From Petrolisthes cinctipes (lineage: Eukaryota; Arthropoda; Malacostraca; Decapoda; Porcellanidae): DNA of 64,000 bases. The stretch is from contig JAWQEG010000167.1 in NCBI GenBank assembly GCA_033782935.1, positions 1,361,001 to 1,425,000 of the forward strand. The letters run 5' to 3'. Below the pieces are notes generated by a model. The model saw only the letters and a program-made list of their open reading frames with translations, made no database searches and was not told the origin of the DNA. This document shows positions 44,658-53,355 of this stretch, in pieces; the first letter of the stretch is position 1, and every line of letters begins with the position of its first letter. Made by a program: the position numbers and the translations under genes.

Positions 44658-47600
44658 ATCCATGCACATATCGACTTTGGGCACCCAAATATCTATTTTT
44701 TGCAGGTTTTGGGACAATATTTTGAAATTATTGTAGCACTGAGTAGGCATGTACAGATCGCTTCTGGGACCCAAAAATATCGAATTTTCGGGTGTTTTGA
44801 GACTAAATTTGGGATATAAACGGGTACAGAAGATGCATACACATATTGACTTTGTGCACCTAAAATATTGATTTTCAGCATGTTTTGGGCATGTATTTTG
44901 AAAATACTCTAACACATATTAGGCATGTACAGATCACTTCTGGGACCAAATATATCGAATTTTCGGGTGTTTTGAGCCTGAATTTTAGATATAAACGGGT
45001 ACGGAAGATCCATGCACATATCGACTTTGGGCACCCAAATATCGATATTTAGCATGTTTTGCGCCTGTATTTTGAAAATACTCTAACACGAAGTAGGCAT
45101 GTACAGATCGCTTGTTGAACCCAAAAATATCAAATTTTTCGCGAAGTTTTGACATTGAATTTGGGATATAAACGGGTACAAAAGATGTATGCACATATCG
45201 ACTTTGGACACCTAAAATATCGATTTTTAGCATGTTTTGGGACTATATCTTGAAAATATTCAAATACGGAGTAGGCATGTACAGATCGCTTCAGGGACTC
45301 AAAAATATCTAATTTTCGAGTGTTTTGAGCCTAAATTTGAGATATAAACGGGTACTGAAGATGCATGCACATATCGACTTTGGACACCTAAAATATCGAT
45401 TTTGTGCATGTTTTGGGCCTGTATTGAGAAAATATGATTTCTCTGAGTAGGCATGTACAGATCGATTCTGGGCCCCAATAAAATCGAATATTCAGGTGTT
45501 TTGAGCCTGAATTTGGGATATAAACGATAACAGAAGATGCATACACGTATCGACTTTGGGCAGCCAAAATATCGATTTTTAGCATGCTTTAAGCCTATAT
45601 ATTGAAAATATTCTAGCACTGAGTAGACATGTACAGATCGCTTCTGGGACTCAAAAATATCGAATTTTCGGGTGTTTTGAGCCTGAATTTGAGATGTAAA
45701 CGGGTACAGAAGAAACATACACATATTGACATTGGGCACTTAAAATATCGATTTTCAGCATGTTTTGTGCCTGTATATTGAAATTAGTCTAACACGGAGT
45801 TGGCATTTACCGATCGCTTCTGGGACACAAAAACATTGAATTTTCGGGTGTTTTGAGCCTGAATTTGAGATATAAACGGGTACTGAAGATGCATGCACAT
45901 ATCGACTTTTTGCACCTAAAATATCGATTTTGAGCATGTTCTGGGTCTGTATCTTGTAAACATTCTAGAAAGGAGTAGGCATGTACAGATCGCTTCTGGG
46001 ACACAAAAATATCGAATTTTCGGAAGTTTTGAGCCCGAAATTGAGATATAAACGGGTACAGATGATGCATGCACATATCGACTTTGGGCACCTAAAATAT
46101 CGATTTTCATTATGTTTTGGGCCTATAGTTTGAAAATACTCTAACACGGAATAGGCATGTACAGATCTCTTTTGGGTCCCAAAAATATCGAATTTTAAGG
46201 TGTTTTGAGCTTGAATTTGGGATATAAACGGGTACAGAAGATGCATGCACATATCGACTTTTGGGCACCTAAAAGATCAATTTTCAGAATGTTTTGGGCC
46301 TGTAGTTTGAAAATACTCTAACACGGAGTATGCATGTACAAATCACTTCTGGGCCCCAATAAAATCGAATATTTGGGTGTTTTGAGCCTGAATTTGGGAT
46401 AAAAACGGGTACAAAAGATGCATACACATATCGACTTTGGGTACCCAAAATATCGATTTTTAGCATGTTTTGGGCCTATATTCTGAAAATATTCTAGCAC
46501 TGAGTAGACATGTACAGATCGCTTCTGGGACCCAAAATTATCGAATTTTAGGTATTTTAAGCCTGAATTTGAGATATAAACGGGTGTAGAAGATGCATAC
46601 ATATATTAACTATAGGCACCTAAGATATTGATTTTTAGCATGTTTTGGGACTATATTTTCATAATATTCTAACACGGAGTTGGCATATACAGATTGCTTC
46701 TGGGACTCAAAAATATCGAATTTTCGGGTGTTTTGAGCCTGAATTTGAGATATAAACGGGTACAGAAGATTGATACACATATTGACTTTGGGCACCTCAA
46801 ATATCAATTTTCAGCATGTTTGGGGCCTATATTTTGAAAATACTCTAACACGGAGTAGGCATGTACAGATCGCTTTTGGGACCCAAAAATATCGAATTTT
46901 TAGGTGTTTTGAGCTTGAATGTGGGATATAAACGGGTACAGAAGATTGATACACATATTGACTTTGGGCACCTCAAATATCGATTTTCAGCATGTTTAGG
47001 GCCTATATTTTGAAAATATTCTAACACTGAGTAGGCATGTACAGATCGCTTCTGGGACCCAAAATATCGAATTTTCGGGTGTTTTAAGCCTGAATTTGGG
47101 ATATAAACGGGTACAGAAGATGCATCCATATATTGACTTTGGGCACCTAAAATATCGATTTCAACTTGTTTTGGGCCTGTATCTTGAAAACATTCTAGCA
47201 AGAAGTAGGCATTTACAGATGCATACACATATTGACTTTGGGCACCTATAATATCGATTTTCAGCATGTTTTGGGTTTGTATTTTGATAATACACTAACA
47301 CGGAGTTGGCATTTACAGATCGCTTTTATGACCCTGAGCCTGAATTTGAGATGTAAACGGGTACTGAAGATGCACGCACATATCGACTTTGGACACCTAA
47401 AATATCGATTTTTAGCAGGTATTGAGCCTATATTTTGAAAACATTCTAGCACTGAGTAGTAATGTACAGATCGCTTCTGGGACCCAAAAATATCGAATTT
47501 TTGGGTGTTTTGAACATGAATTTGAGATATAAACGGGTACTGAAGATGAATTCACATATCGACTTTTTGCACCTGAAATATCGATTTTGAGCATGTTTTG

Positions 47601-48996
47601 GGTCTGTATCTTGAAAACATTCTAGCAAGGAGTAGGCATGTACAGATCCCTTCTGGGACCCAAAAATATCGAATTTTCGGGTGTTTTGAGCCTGAATTTG
47701 GGATATAAACGGGTACAGAAGATAAATACACATATTGACTTTGGGCACCCAAAATATCGATTTTGAGCATGTTTTGAGCCTGTATTTTGAAAATACTCTA
47801 ACACGGAGTAGGCATGTACAGATCGCTTTTGGATCATGAAAATATCGAATTTTCGGGTGTTTTGAGCCTGAATTTGGGATATAAACGGGTACAGAAGATG
47901 CATGCACATATCGTCTTTGTGCACCCAAAATATCGATTTTTAGCTCGTTTTGGGCCTATATTTTGAAAATATTCTAGCACTGAGTAGGCATGTACATATC
48001 GCTTCTAGGACCCAATTAATTTGAATTTTCGGGTGTTTTGAGCATGAATTTGGGATATAAACGGGTACAGAAGATGCATACATATATTGACTTTGGGCAC
48101 CTAAAATATCAATTTTGAACATGTTTGGGGCCTATATTTTGAAAATACTCTAACACGGAGTAGGCATGTACAGATCCCTTTGGGACATGAAAATATCGAA
48201 TTTTCAGGTGTTTTGAGCCTGAATTTGAGATATAAACGGTTACAGAAGATGCATGCACATATTTACTTTTTGCACCTAAAATATCGATTTTGAGCATGTT
48301 TTTGGTCTGTATCTTAAAAACATTCTAGCAAGGAGTAAGCATGTACAGATCGCTTCTGGGACCCAAAAATATCGATTTTTCGGGTGTTTTGAGCCTGAAT
48401 TTGAGATATAAACGGGTACAAAAGATGCATGCACATATCGTCTTTTGCACCCAAAATATCGATTTTGAGCATGTTATGGGCCTGTATTTTGCAAATACTC
48501 TAACACGGAGTAGGCATGTACAGATCGCTTGTGGGACACAAAAATATCGAATTTTCGGGTGTTATGAGGCAAAATTTGAGATATAAACGGGTACAGAACA
48601 TGCATGCACATATCTCCTTTGGGCACCCAAAATATCGATTTTGAGCATGTTTTTGGCCTATATTTTGAAAATATTCTAGCACTGAGTAGGTATGTACAGA
48701 TCGCTTCTGAGACCCAAAAATATCGAATTTCCGGGTGTTTTGATCCTAAATTTGAGATTTAAACGGGTACAGAAGATGCATGCACATATCGACTTTTTGC
48801 ACCTAAAATATCGATTTTTGAACATGTTTTGGGTCTGTATCTTAAAAACATTCTAGCAAGGAGTAAGCATATACAGGTCGCTTCTGGGACCCAAAAATAT
48901 CGAATTTTCAGGTGTTTTGAGCCTGAATTTGAGATATAAACGGGTACAGAAGACGAATGCACATATCGCCTTTGGGCACCCAAAATATCCATTATT
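44658..48996 (+). repeat. Divergent monomeric satellite, right part
   Basis: About 25 monomers without a long near-identical partner, with more private changes than the central blocks. Examples are CCCAATAAAATCGAATATT near 45,476 and 46,356 and CAAATTTTTCGCGAAG near 45,131. This fits the usual picture of older, diverged monomers towards an array edge. Confidence 0.8.
47150..47420 (+). repeat. Satellite monomers with two internal deletions
   Basis: GGCATTTACAGATGCATAC near 47,209-47,227 is the same half-to-half join seen at 41,386. The next monomer jumps from CTTTTATGACCC to TGAGCCTGAATTTG near 47,335, losing about 28 bp that include the AAAATATCGAATTTT word. These are the most compressed monomers in the array. 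Confidence 0.75.
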
Positions 48997-49699
48997 AGCA
49001 TGTTTTGAGCCTGTATTCTGAAAATACTATAACACGGAGTAGACATGTACAGATCACTTCTGGGACACAAAAATATCGAATTTTCGGGTGTTTTGAGCTT
49101 TAATTTGAGATATAAACGGGTACAGACGATGCATGCACATATCGACTTTGGACATCTAAAATATTTATTTTTAGCATGTTTTGGGCCTGTATTTTGAAAA
49201 TATTCTAGCACTGAGTAGGCATGAAAAGATCGCTTCTTGGACCCAAAAATATGGAATTTTCGGGTGTTTTGAGCCTGAATTTGGGATATAACGGGTACAG
49301 AAGATTCATACACATATTGACTTTGGGCACCCAATATATCGATTTTCAGCATGTTTTGAGCCTGTATTCTGAAAATACTATAACACGGAGTAGACATGTA
49401 CAGATCACTTCTGGGACACAAAAATATCGAATTTTCGGGTGTTTTGAGCTTTAATTTGAGATATAAACGGGTACAGACGATGCATGCACATATCGACTTT
49501 GGACATCTAAAATATTTATTTTTAGCATGTTTTGGGCCTGTATTTTGAAAATATTCTAGCACTGAGTAGGCATGAAAAGATCGCTTCTTGGACCCAAAAA
49601 ATATGGAATTTTCGGGTGTTTTGAGCCTGAATTTGGGATATAACGGGTACAGAAGATTCATACACATATTGACTTTGGGCACCCAATATATCGATTTTC
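48997..49699 (+). repeat. Dimer duplication near the array edge (two copies of about 351 bp)
   Basis: Two consecutive monomers with private variants (CTGTATTCTGAAAATACTA, GAGCTTTAATTTG, AAAATATGGAATTTTCGGG, GGGATATAACGGG) are repeated once in tandem, at 48,997-49,347 and 49,348-49,699. The unit is about 351 bp because one base is missing in GATATAACGGG. Confidence 0.85.
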
Positions 49700-49885
49700 A
49701 GCATGTTTTGGGCCTGTATTTTGAAAGTACTCTAACACGGAGTAGGCATGTACAGATCGCATCTGGAATCCAAAAATATCGAATTTTCGGGTGTTTTGAG
49801 CCTGAATTTGAGATATAAACGGGTACAAAAGATGCATGCACATATCGACTTTGGACACCCTAAAATATCGATTTTTAGCATGTTT

Positions 49886-49934
49886 TAATTGCATTTCAAC
49901 ATATCAAAAGCATACTAAAGTAATCCCTTAAGGG
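49886..49934 (+). repeat. 49-bp segment at the array edge, copy 1 of a flank repeat
   Basis: The sequence from TTAATTGCATTTCAACATAT to AGTAATCCCTTAAGGG follows the last satellite base directly. It recurs with few changes at 50,737-50,785. Both copies lead straight into a family A foldback element through its TTAA. Either this segment belongs to a larger element that carried family A, or the edge of the array was duplicated. Confidence 0.8.
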
Positions 49935-50160
49935 GTACGGGAATAGAGGGACAGACTTGGGGGTTCGAGGGGTGCAGGAGTAGGGGGACAGGCTTGGGGA
50001 GGGGGGTTAGGGGGGTGCGGGAATATGGGACAGGCTTTCTACCCACCCCAAGCCTGTCCCCCTATTCCCGCACTCCCCAGTCCCCACCCAAGCCTGTCCC
50101 CTTATTCCCGCACCCCCCAGTCCCTCCCAAGCCTGTCCCCCTACTCCCGCACCCCCTTAA
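49927..50160 (+). mobile_element. Family A foldback element, copy 1 (TTAA ends, G-rich arm then C-rich arm)
   Basis: The element begins TTAAGGGGTACGGG and ends CCCGCACCCCCTTAA. The left arm repeats a G-rich unit (GGTGCAGGAGTAGGGGGACA and variants) and the right arm is its complement. They meet at CTTTCTACCCACCCCAAG with almost no loop, so the 234 bp can fold into a near-complete hairpin. Its right TTAA (50,157-50,160) is shared with the family B element that follows. There is no coding capacity. TTAA as target and boundary is typical of piggyBac-type transposons, but membership is not shown, and the G-rich ends differ from the usual CC start. Confidence 0.75.
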
Positions 50161-50237
50161 GGACCCTGTGATCGTGTATGAGAATTGGAGGGTTCTGATT
50201 CCTCCTGACTATGCCACGAACCAAACAAACTCCTTCC

Positions 50238-50292
<55 letters not shown>

Positions 50293-50348
50293 GTGGCAAT
50301 GTTTGAAGGACACATTTACCTCCAATTTTCTTACTACATCATGGTTAA
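50157..50348 (+). mobile_element. Family B element, copy 1 (TTAA to TTAA, 192 bp)
   Basis: The element runs from TTAAGGACCCTGTGATCGTG to CTACATCATGGTTAA. It is the inverted counterpart of 51,281-51,472 along its whole length, sharing GATTCCTCCTGACTATGCCA, CTCCTTCCATATA, a (TG)n tract, GTGGCAAT and TTTACCTCCAATTTTCT. The last 15 bases have decayed compared with copy 2, which ends with an inverted GGAACCCTGTGTG. Non-coding. Probably a small non-autonomous DNA transposon. Confidence 0.7.
50242..50289 (+). repeat. (TG)n microsatellite inside family B copy 1
   Basis: About 24 TG dinucleotides. The matching position in family B copy 2 holds a shorter (CA)n tract, so the tract belongs to the element and has changed length. 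Confidence 0.95.
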
Positions 50349-50379
50349 CATAAATAACTGATGAATAAGACAAGGGAGT

Positions 50380-50380
50380 A

Positions 50381-50416
<36 letters not shown>
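50380..50416 (+). repeat. (AAT)n microsatellite
   Basis: About twelve TAA/AAT triplets without interruption. Confidence 0.95.
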
Positions 50417-50418
<2 letters not shown>

Positions 50419-50504
50419 AAATAATAAAGTTGTATCACCAGTATAAGAAGTGAGTTTTATTTTCATGACAAATCAACATATTTCTGATTATTTTTTCTCT
50501 GTTA

Positions 50505-50508
<4 letters not shown>

Positions 50509-50557
<49 letters not shown>

Positions 50558-50560
50558 GAG

Positions 50561-50650
<90 letters not shown>
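50509..50650 (+). repeat. (GA)n microsatellite, about 140 bp
   Basis: A long GA tract with a few single-base interruptions, followed by an A run. The Arg/Glu-rich open frame over it is an artefact of the repeat. Confidence 0.95.
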
Positions 50651-50654
<4 letters not shown>

Positions 50655-50736
50655 AAAAAATAAATACTATCCTTTTTATTTCGTTAGAGAGAGACCCACA
50701 ATTTTTTTTTTTTTTTCCTGACATACTCTGAGTGAA

Positions 50737-50785
50737 TTAATTGCATTCCAAAATATCAAAAGCATACTACAGTAATCCCTTAAGG
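50737..50785 (+). repeat. 49-bp flank repeat, copy 2
   Basis: Near copy of the array-edge segment at 49,886-49,934 (TTAATTGCATTCCAAAATAT to AGTAATCCCTTAAGGG), again immediately left of a family A element. Confidence 0.8.
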
Positions 50786-50987
50786 GGGTGCGGGAATAGG
50801 GGGACAGGCTGGGGTGGGGGGGGGGGTCGGGGTTTTTTTTGGGGGGCGCGGATGTAGGGGGACAGGCTTGAGGGGGGGGGTAAGGGGGGTACGGGAATAT
50901 GAGACTACCCACCTCAAGCTTGTCCCCCTATTCCCGCACCCCCCCAGTCCCCCCCCAAGCCTGTCCCCTACTCGCGCACCCCCTTAA
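50780..50987 (+). mobile_element. Family A foldback element, copy 2
   Basis: Begins TTAAGGGGGTGCGGGAATAG and ends GCGCACCCCCTTAA. The centre ACTACCCACCTCAAG gives the same orientation as copy 1. The left arm contains long G runs broken by TTTTTTTT. It is 208 bp and non-coding. Confidence 0.75.
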
Positions 50988-51054
50988 TAAAAAATATATG
51001 CAACTCTCTCCAGGCTAATTAATTAATCTTACCCATTTCCTGTGCAAGAGTTAA

Positions 51055-51284
51055 TTAAAGGGGTGCGGGAGTAGAGGACTGGCTTGGGGGGGGTTTGGGG
51101 GGTGCTGAAATAGGGGGACAGGCTTGAGGTGGGAAGAAAGCTTGTCCCCTATTTCCGCACCCCCAAAGCCTGTCCCCCTTACTCCTGCACCCCCCCACCA
51201 AAAAAAAAAAAAAAAACTGTACCCTACTCCCGCACCCCCCTAAGCCCCCCCTAAGCCCGTCCCCCTATTCCCGCACCCCCTTAA
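51055..51284 (-). mobile_element. Family A foldback element, copy 3
   Basis: Begins TTAAAGGGGTGCGGGAG and ends CCCGCACCCCCTTAA. The centre CTTGAGGTGGGAAGAAAGC is the complement of the copy 1 centre, so it is inverted. A run of about 15 A interrupts the right arm. Its right TTAA (51,281-51,284) also forms the left end of family B copy 2. Confidence 0.75.
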
Positions 51285-51347
51285 GGAACCCTGTGTGTGA
51301 TGTAGTCAGAAAATTGGAGGTAAATGAGTCCTTCAAGTATTGCCACG

Positions 51348-51388
<41 letters not shown>

Positions 51389-51472
51389 TATGGAAGGAGG
51401 TTGTTTGTTTGGTGGCATAGTCAGGAGGAATCAAAAGTCTTCAATTTCCATACACGATCACAGGGTCCTTAA
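51281..51472 (-). mobile_element. Family B element, copy 2 (TTAA to TTAA, 192 bp)
   Basis: Begins TTAAGGAACCCTGTGTGTGA and ends CACGATCACAGGGTCCTTAA, so its own ends are inverted repeats (GGACCCTGTG type). Further in, both arms carry related words (TTGCCACGAAACAC and, reversed, ATGCCACCAAACAAAC). It is inverted relative to copy 1. It has no coding capacity and has a (CA)n tract in the middle. Confidence 0.72.
51349..51385 (+). repeat. (CA)n microsatellite in family B copy 2
   Basis: About 18 CA dinucleotides at the position matching the (TG)n of copy 1. Confidence 0.95.
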
Positions 51473-51474
51473 AC

Positions 51475-51808
51475 GCACCCCCTCCCCCCCTGTCTGTCTA
51501 CAAGTTATGCCCCCCTCCATCCCCCTGTCTACAAGTTATGCCCCCCTTCATCCCCCTGTCTGTCTACAAGTTATGCCCCCCTCCATCCCCCCCAGTCTGT
51601 CTACAAGTTATGCCCCCCCTCCATCCCCCCTGTCTGTCTACAAGTTATGCCCCCCTCCATCCCCCCTGTCTGTCTACAAGTTATGCCCCCCTCCATCCCC
51701 CCTGTCTACAAGTTATGCCCCCCCTCCATCCCCCCTGTCTACAAGTTATGCCCCCCACCCCTGTTTACAAGTTATGCCCCCCCCTGTCTACAAGTTATGC
51801 CCCTTTCT
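51475..51808 (+). repeat. C-rich minisatellite, unit about 30-40 bp, about ten copies
   Basis: Units contain CTGTCTACAAGTTATGCCCC, most followed by CCTCCATCCCCC. Unit length varies with C-run length and an optional extra TGTC. The pattern decays at 51,808 (CCCCTTTCTTTTTAAATT). Proline/serine/tyrosine-rich open frames over it merely translate the repeat. Confidence 0.92.
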
Positions 51809-52002
51809 TTTTAAATTATGTGTCGAGGCATCTCGAACGAAATAAGACATGATTACTGAACCCATCCTTATTACTGTATTTCGTTTCTATAATTTCCTGA
51901 CTTTCTTACATTATTCTTCTTCTTATGTTTCGTTCTCCTCTTTCTCAAAACAAGAATATAATTATTTATATTGATGTGCGTGCATGTTTATTATAAAGAT
52001 AC

Positions 52003-52022
52003 GTGTGTGTGTGTGTGTGTGT
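52003..52022 (+). repeat. (TG)n microsatellite next to a LINE-like 3' end
   Basis: About ten TG dinucleotides, reading as (CA)n downstream of the coding remnant on the minus strand. A second interrupted TG tract lies at 52,158-52,188. Confidence 0.85.
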
Positions 52023-52053
52023 TCTTACCTATTTGTATCTTTACAGGATTGAG

Positions 52054-52509
52054 TCAAGCTCCTAATGTCCCGTATATTAAAATCCTATTATCATATTTTT
52101 CTTTGAAGTTATGCATGGTTTGACACACACCACTTCTTATAGATGGTAATTTGTTCCATGTGTGTGTCTGTGTGTGTGTGTGTGTGTTGTAAAAGGCAGC
52201 AGGCATACTAAGAAAAAACACCCTCACCCTCTCTCTCTGTCTTTGGAATAACATCATGTAATTTCCGTAGACATATTTCATCTTTTTCACCACGTTCCAT
52301 CCACACACCACATCCAAAAATGTGAGTTTTGAGAATAGGTCAAAAATGTTGTAGAATCCCACATTTGACCTATGGGTATGTAAGAATAGGTCATATAGGT
52401 GGGGGTTGCCAGAAGGGGCTTCTAAATTTTCTCCGTTTTCCTCTACGATGCACTGTTTTTTAGTTATGGCCACTTTTTTTGAAAAAATTTTGAACCTAAA
52501 TTTGATCAT
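52054..52509 (-). pseudogene. Possible LINE C-terminal remnant, minus strand
   Basis: An open stretch of 151 codons. Its last part reads WNKLPSIRSGVCQTMHNFKE and then KYDNRI before the stop. A WN.LP motif followed by a phenylalanine-lysine segment is typical of the extreme C-terminus of CR1/L2/Jockey-like LINE reverse transcriptases. A CA-repeat tract follows downstream on the same strand, as at the 3' ends of some retroposons. The N-terminal part is not recognisable, and a (TG)n tract interrupts the frame as a HTHTH run. It could be chance: the motif is short and I cannot search. Confidence 0.35.
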
Positions 52510-52675
52510 GAAGATCTAAATGGATTTGGATGATATTTGGAATGGAAATACAGTTGGTAAATTGGGCGAGACGATTTTTTCATTTTGTCTCTATGACCCT
52601 CTGTTCAAAAGTTATGTCAATTTTCGTGTCTCAAAAAACGGACCAAATTAAACAAAAATAATGTTCAATTATTAA
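52510..52675. other. Unassigned sequence
   Basis: No repeat, reading frame or inverted arm is evident. The words CTCTATGACCCTCTG and CAAAAGTTATGTCAATTTTC are unremarkable. It ends at the TTAA that starts family A solo arm 4. Confidence 0.5.
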
Positions 52676-52775
52676 TTAAGGGGGTGCAGGAATAGGGGGA
52701 CAGCATTGGGGGGTTTAGGTGGGTGCGGGGTGTTTTGAGGGGTGCGGGAGGGACAGGCTTGGGGGGCTTATTTTA
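52676..52775 (+). mobile_element. Family A solo arm (copy 4, no opposite arm)
   Basis: Begins TTAAGGGGGTGCAGGAATAG and carries three G-rich subrepeats (ACAGCATTGGGGGG, GGTGCGGGGTG, ACAGGCTTGGGGGG). The sequence then passes into TTATTTTAGGTGCCC with no C-rich arm. Either half was deleted or the element is an insertion intermediate. Confidence 0.65.
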
Positions 52776-52810
52776 GGTGCCCACAACAAACAACAAAATT
52801 AATGTCACTC

Positions 52811-52814
<4 letters not shown>

Positions 52815-52862
<48 letters not shown>

Positions 52863-52888
52863 TCTCATGACTGTGTGTGTGTGTGTGG
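52815..52888 (+). repeat. (TG)n microsatellites
   Basis: A 44-bp TG tract at 52,815-52,858, a short spacer and a second tract at 52,872-52,888. Confidence 0.93.
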
Positions 52889-52998
52889 GACCATCGTATC
52901 AGTAGACTACCACACCATCGTATACACCACCACAGATGATGTTCTTGCATAATACATACGACCTTCATTAGCCGTGTAAATGAATAATGGCTGAAGTA

Positions 52999-53229
52999 TT
53001 TAAGGGGGTGCGGAAATAGGGGGACAAGCTGGGGGGGGGGTTTAGGGGGGGTGCAGGAGTAGGGGACAGGCTTGGGGGGTGCAGGAGTATGGGGACAGGA
53101 TTGGGGGGGCGGGGGTTAGGGGGTTGCGGGAATAGGGGATAAGCTTTCTACCCACCCGAAGCCTGTCCCCCTATTCCCGCACCCCCCGCACCCCCCCAAA
53201 GCCTGTTCCCTACTTCCGCACCCCTTTAA
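52999..53229 (+). mobile_element. Family A foldback element, copy 5
   Basis: Begins TTAAGGGGGTGCGG and ends TTCCGCACCCCTTTAA. The centre CTTTCTACCCACCCGAAG gives plus orientation. Directly right of its TTAA starts a family G fragment (TAGAGTTTGTGAATATGG). The intact family G element has CTATCAAAC at the equivalent place, so copy 5 inserted at or next to a TTAA in family G. Confidence 0.75.
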
Positions 53230-53345
53230 TAGAGTTTGTGAATATGGATACTCAGCTTTTGGAAAATAATGAAGGCTTACAAGTGTGGTTGGTTGGTTGG
53301 TTGGTTGGGAAGCTAACAAACCAATACCACTGTGGAATCAACCCA
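53230..53345 (-). mobile_element. Family G element fragment, end GGAATCAACCC
   Basis: Inverted relative to 60,367-60,480 and similar along about 110 bp: TGAATATGGATACTCAGC, AAAATAATGAAGGCTTACAA, a (GGTT)n tract, GAAGCTAACAAACC and CCACTGTGGAATCAACCC. It ends at the element terminus. The opposite end was replaced by family A copy 5. Confidence 0.75.
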
Positions 53346-53355
53346 TAAAGTTAGG

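Larger units (their letters stand above)
1..49885 (+). repeat. 176-bp satellite DNA array (whole array)
   Basis: A single tandem array of a 176-bp monomer fills the first 49.9 kb, apart from one retroposon. Recurring landmarks in each monomer are GAGTAGGCATGTACAGATCG, AAAAATATCGAATTTTCGGG, GATGCATGCACATATCGAC and AAAATATCGATTTT. Spacing between equivalent points is 176 bp or a near multiple throughout. The monomer divides into two 88-bp halves that are themselves homologous. Because 176 is not divisible by three, the reading frame rotates from monomer to monomer, and the long open frames on the minus strand (up to 307 codons at 48,759-49,682) mix all three frames. I see no sign of a gene. Arrays of this monomer size are common at centromeres and pericentromeres, but a centromeric role is inference only. 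The left end is cut by the window. The right end is at about 49,885, where the sequence changes after TTTTTAGCATGTTTTAATTG. Confidence 0.97.

Noticed and set aside
1..49885. A CRISPR array
   Set aside because: The repeat is continuous with no unique spacers, is far too long per unit, and lies in a eukaryotic context.
1..49885. A CENP-B box in the satellite monomer
   Set aside because: Looking for the TTCG....A..CGGG pattern on both strands gave only partial overlaps around TTTTCGGGTG, so I do not claim it.
240..49894. About two hundred open frames of 60-307 codons across the first 50 kb, mostly minus strand
   Set aside because: All translate the same 176-bp satellite in rotating frames. They overlap each other, have no constant start or stop, no domain and no promoter context.
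50450..50731. Arg/Glu-rich 93-codon frame
   Set aside because: Direct translation of (GA)n.
51324..51852. Pro/Ser/Tyr-rich frames of 104-173 codons
   Set aside because: Translations of the CTACAAGTTATGCCCC minisatellite.
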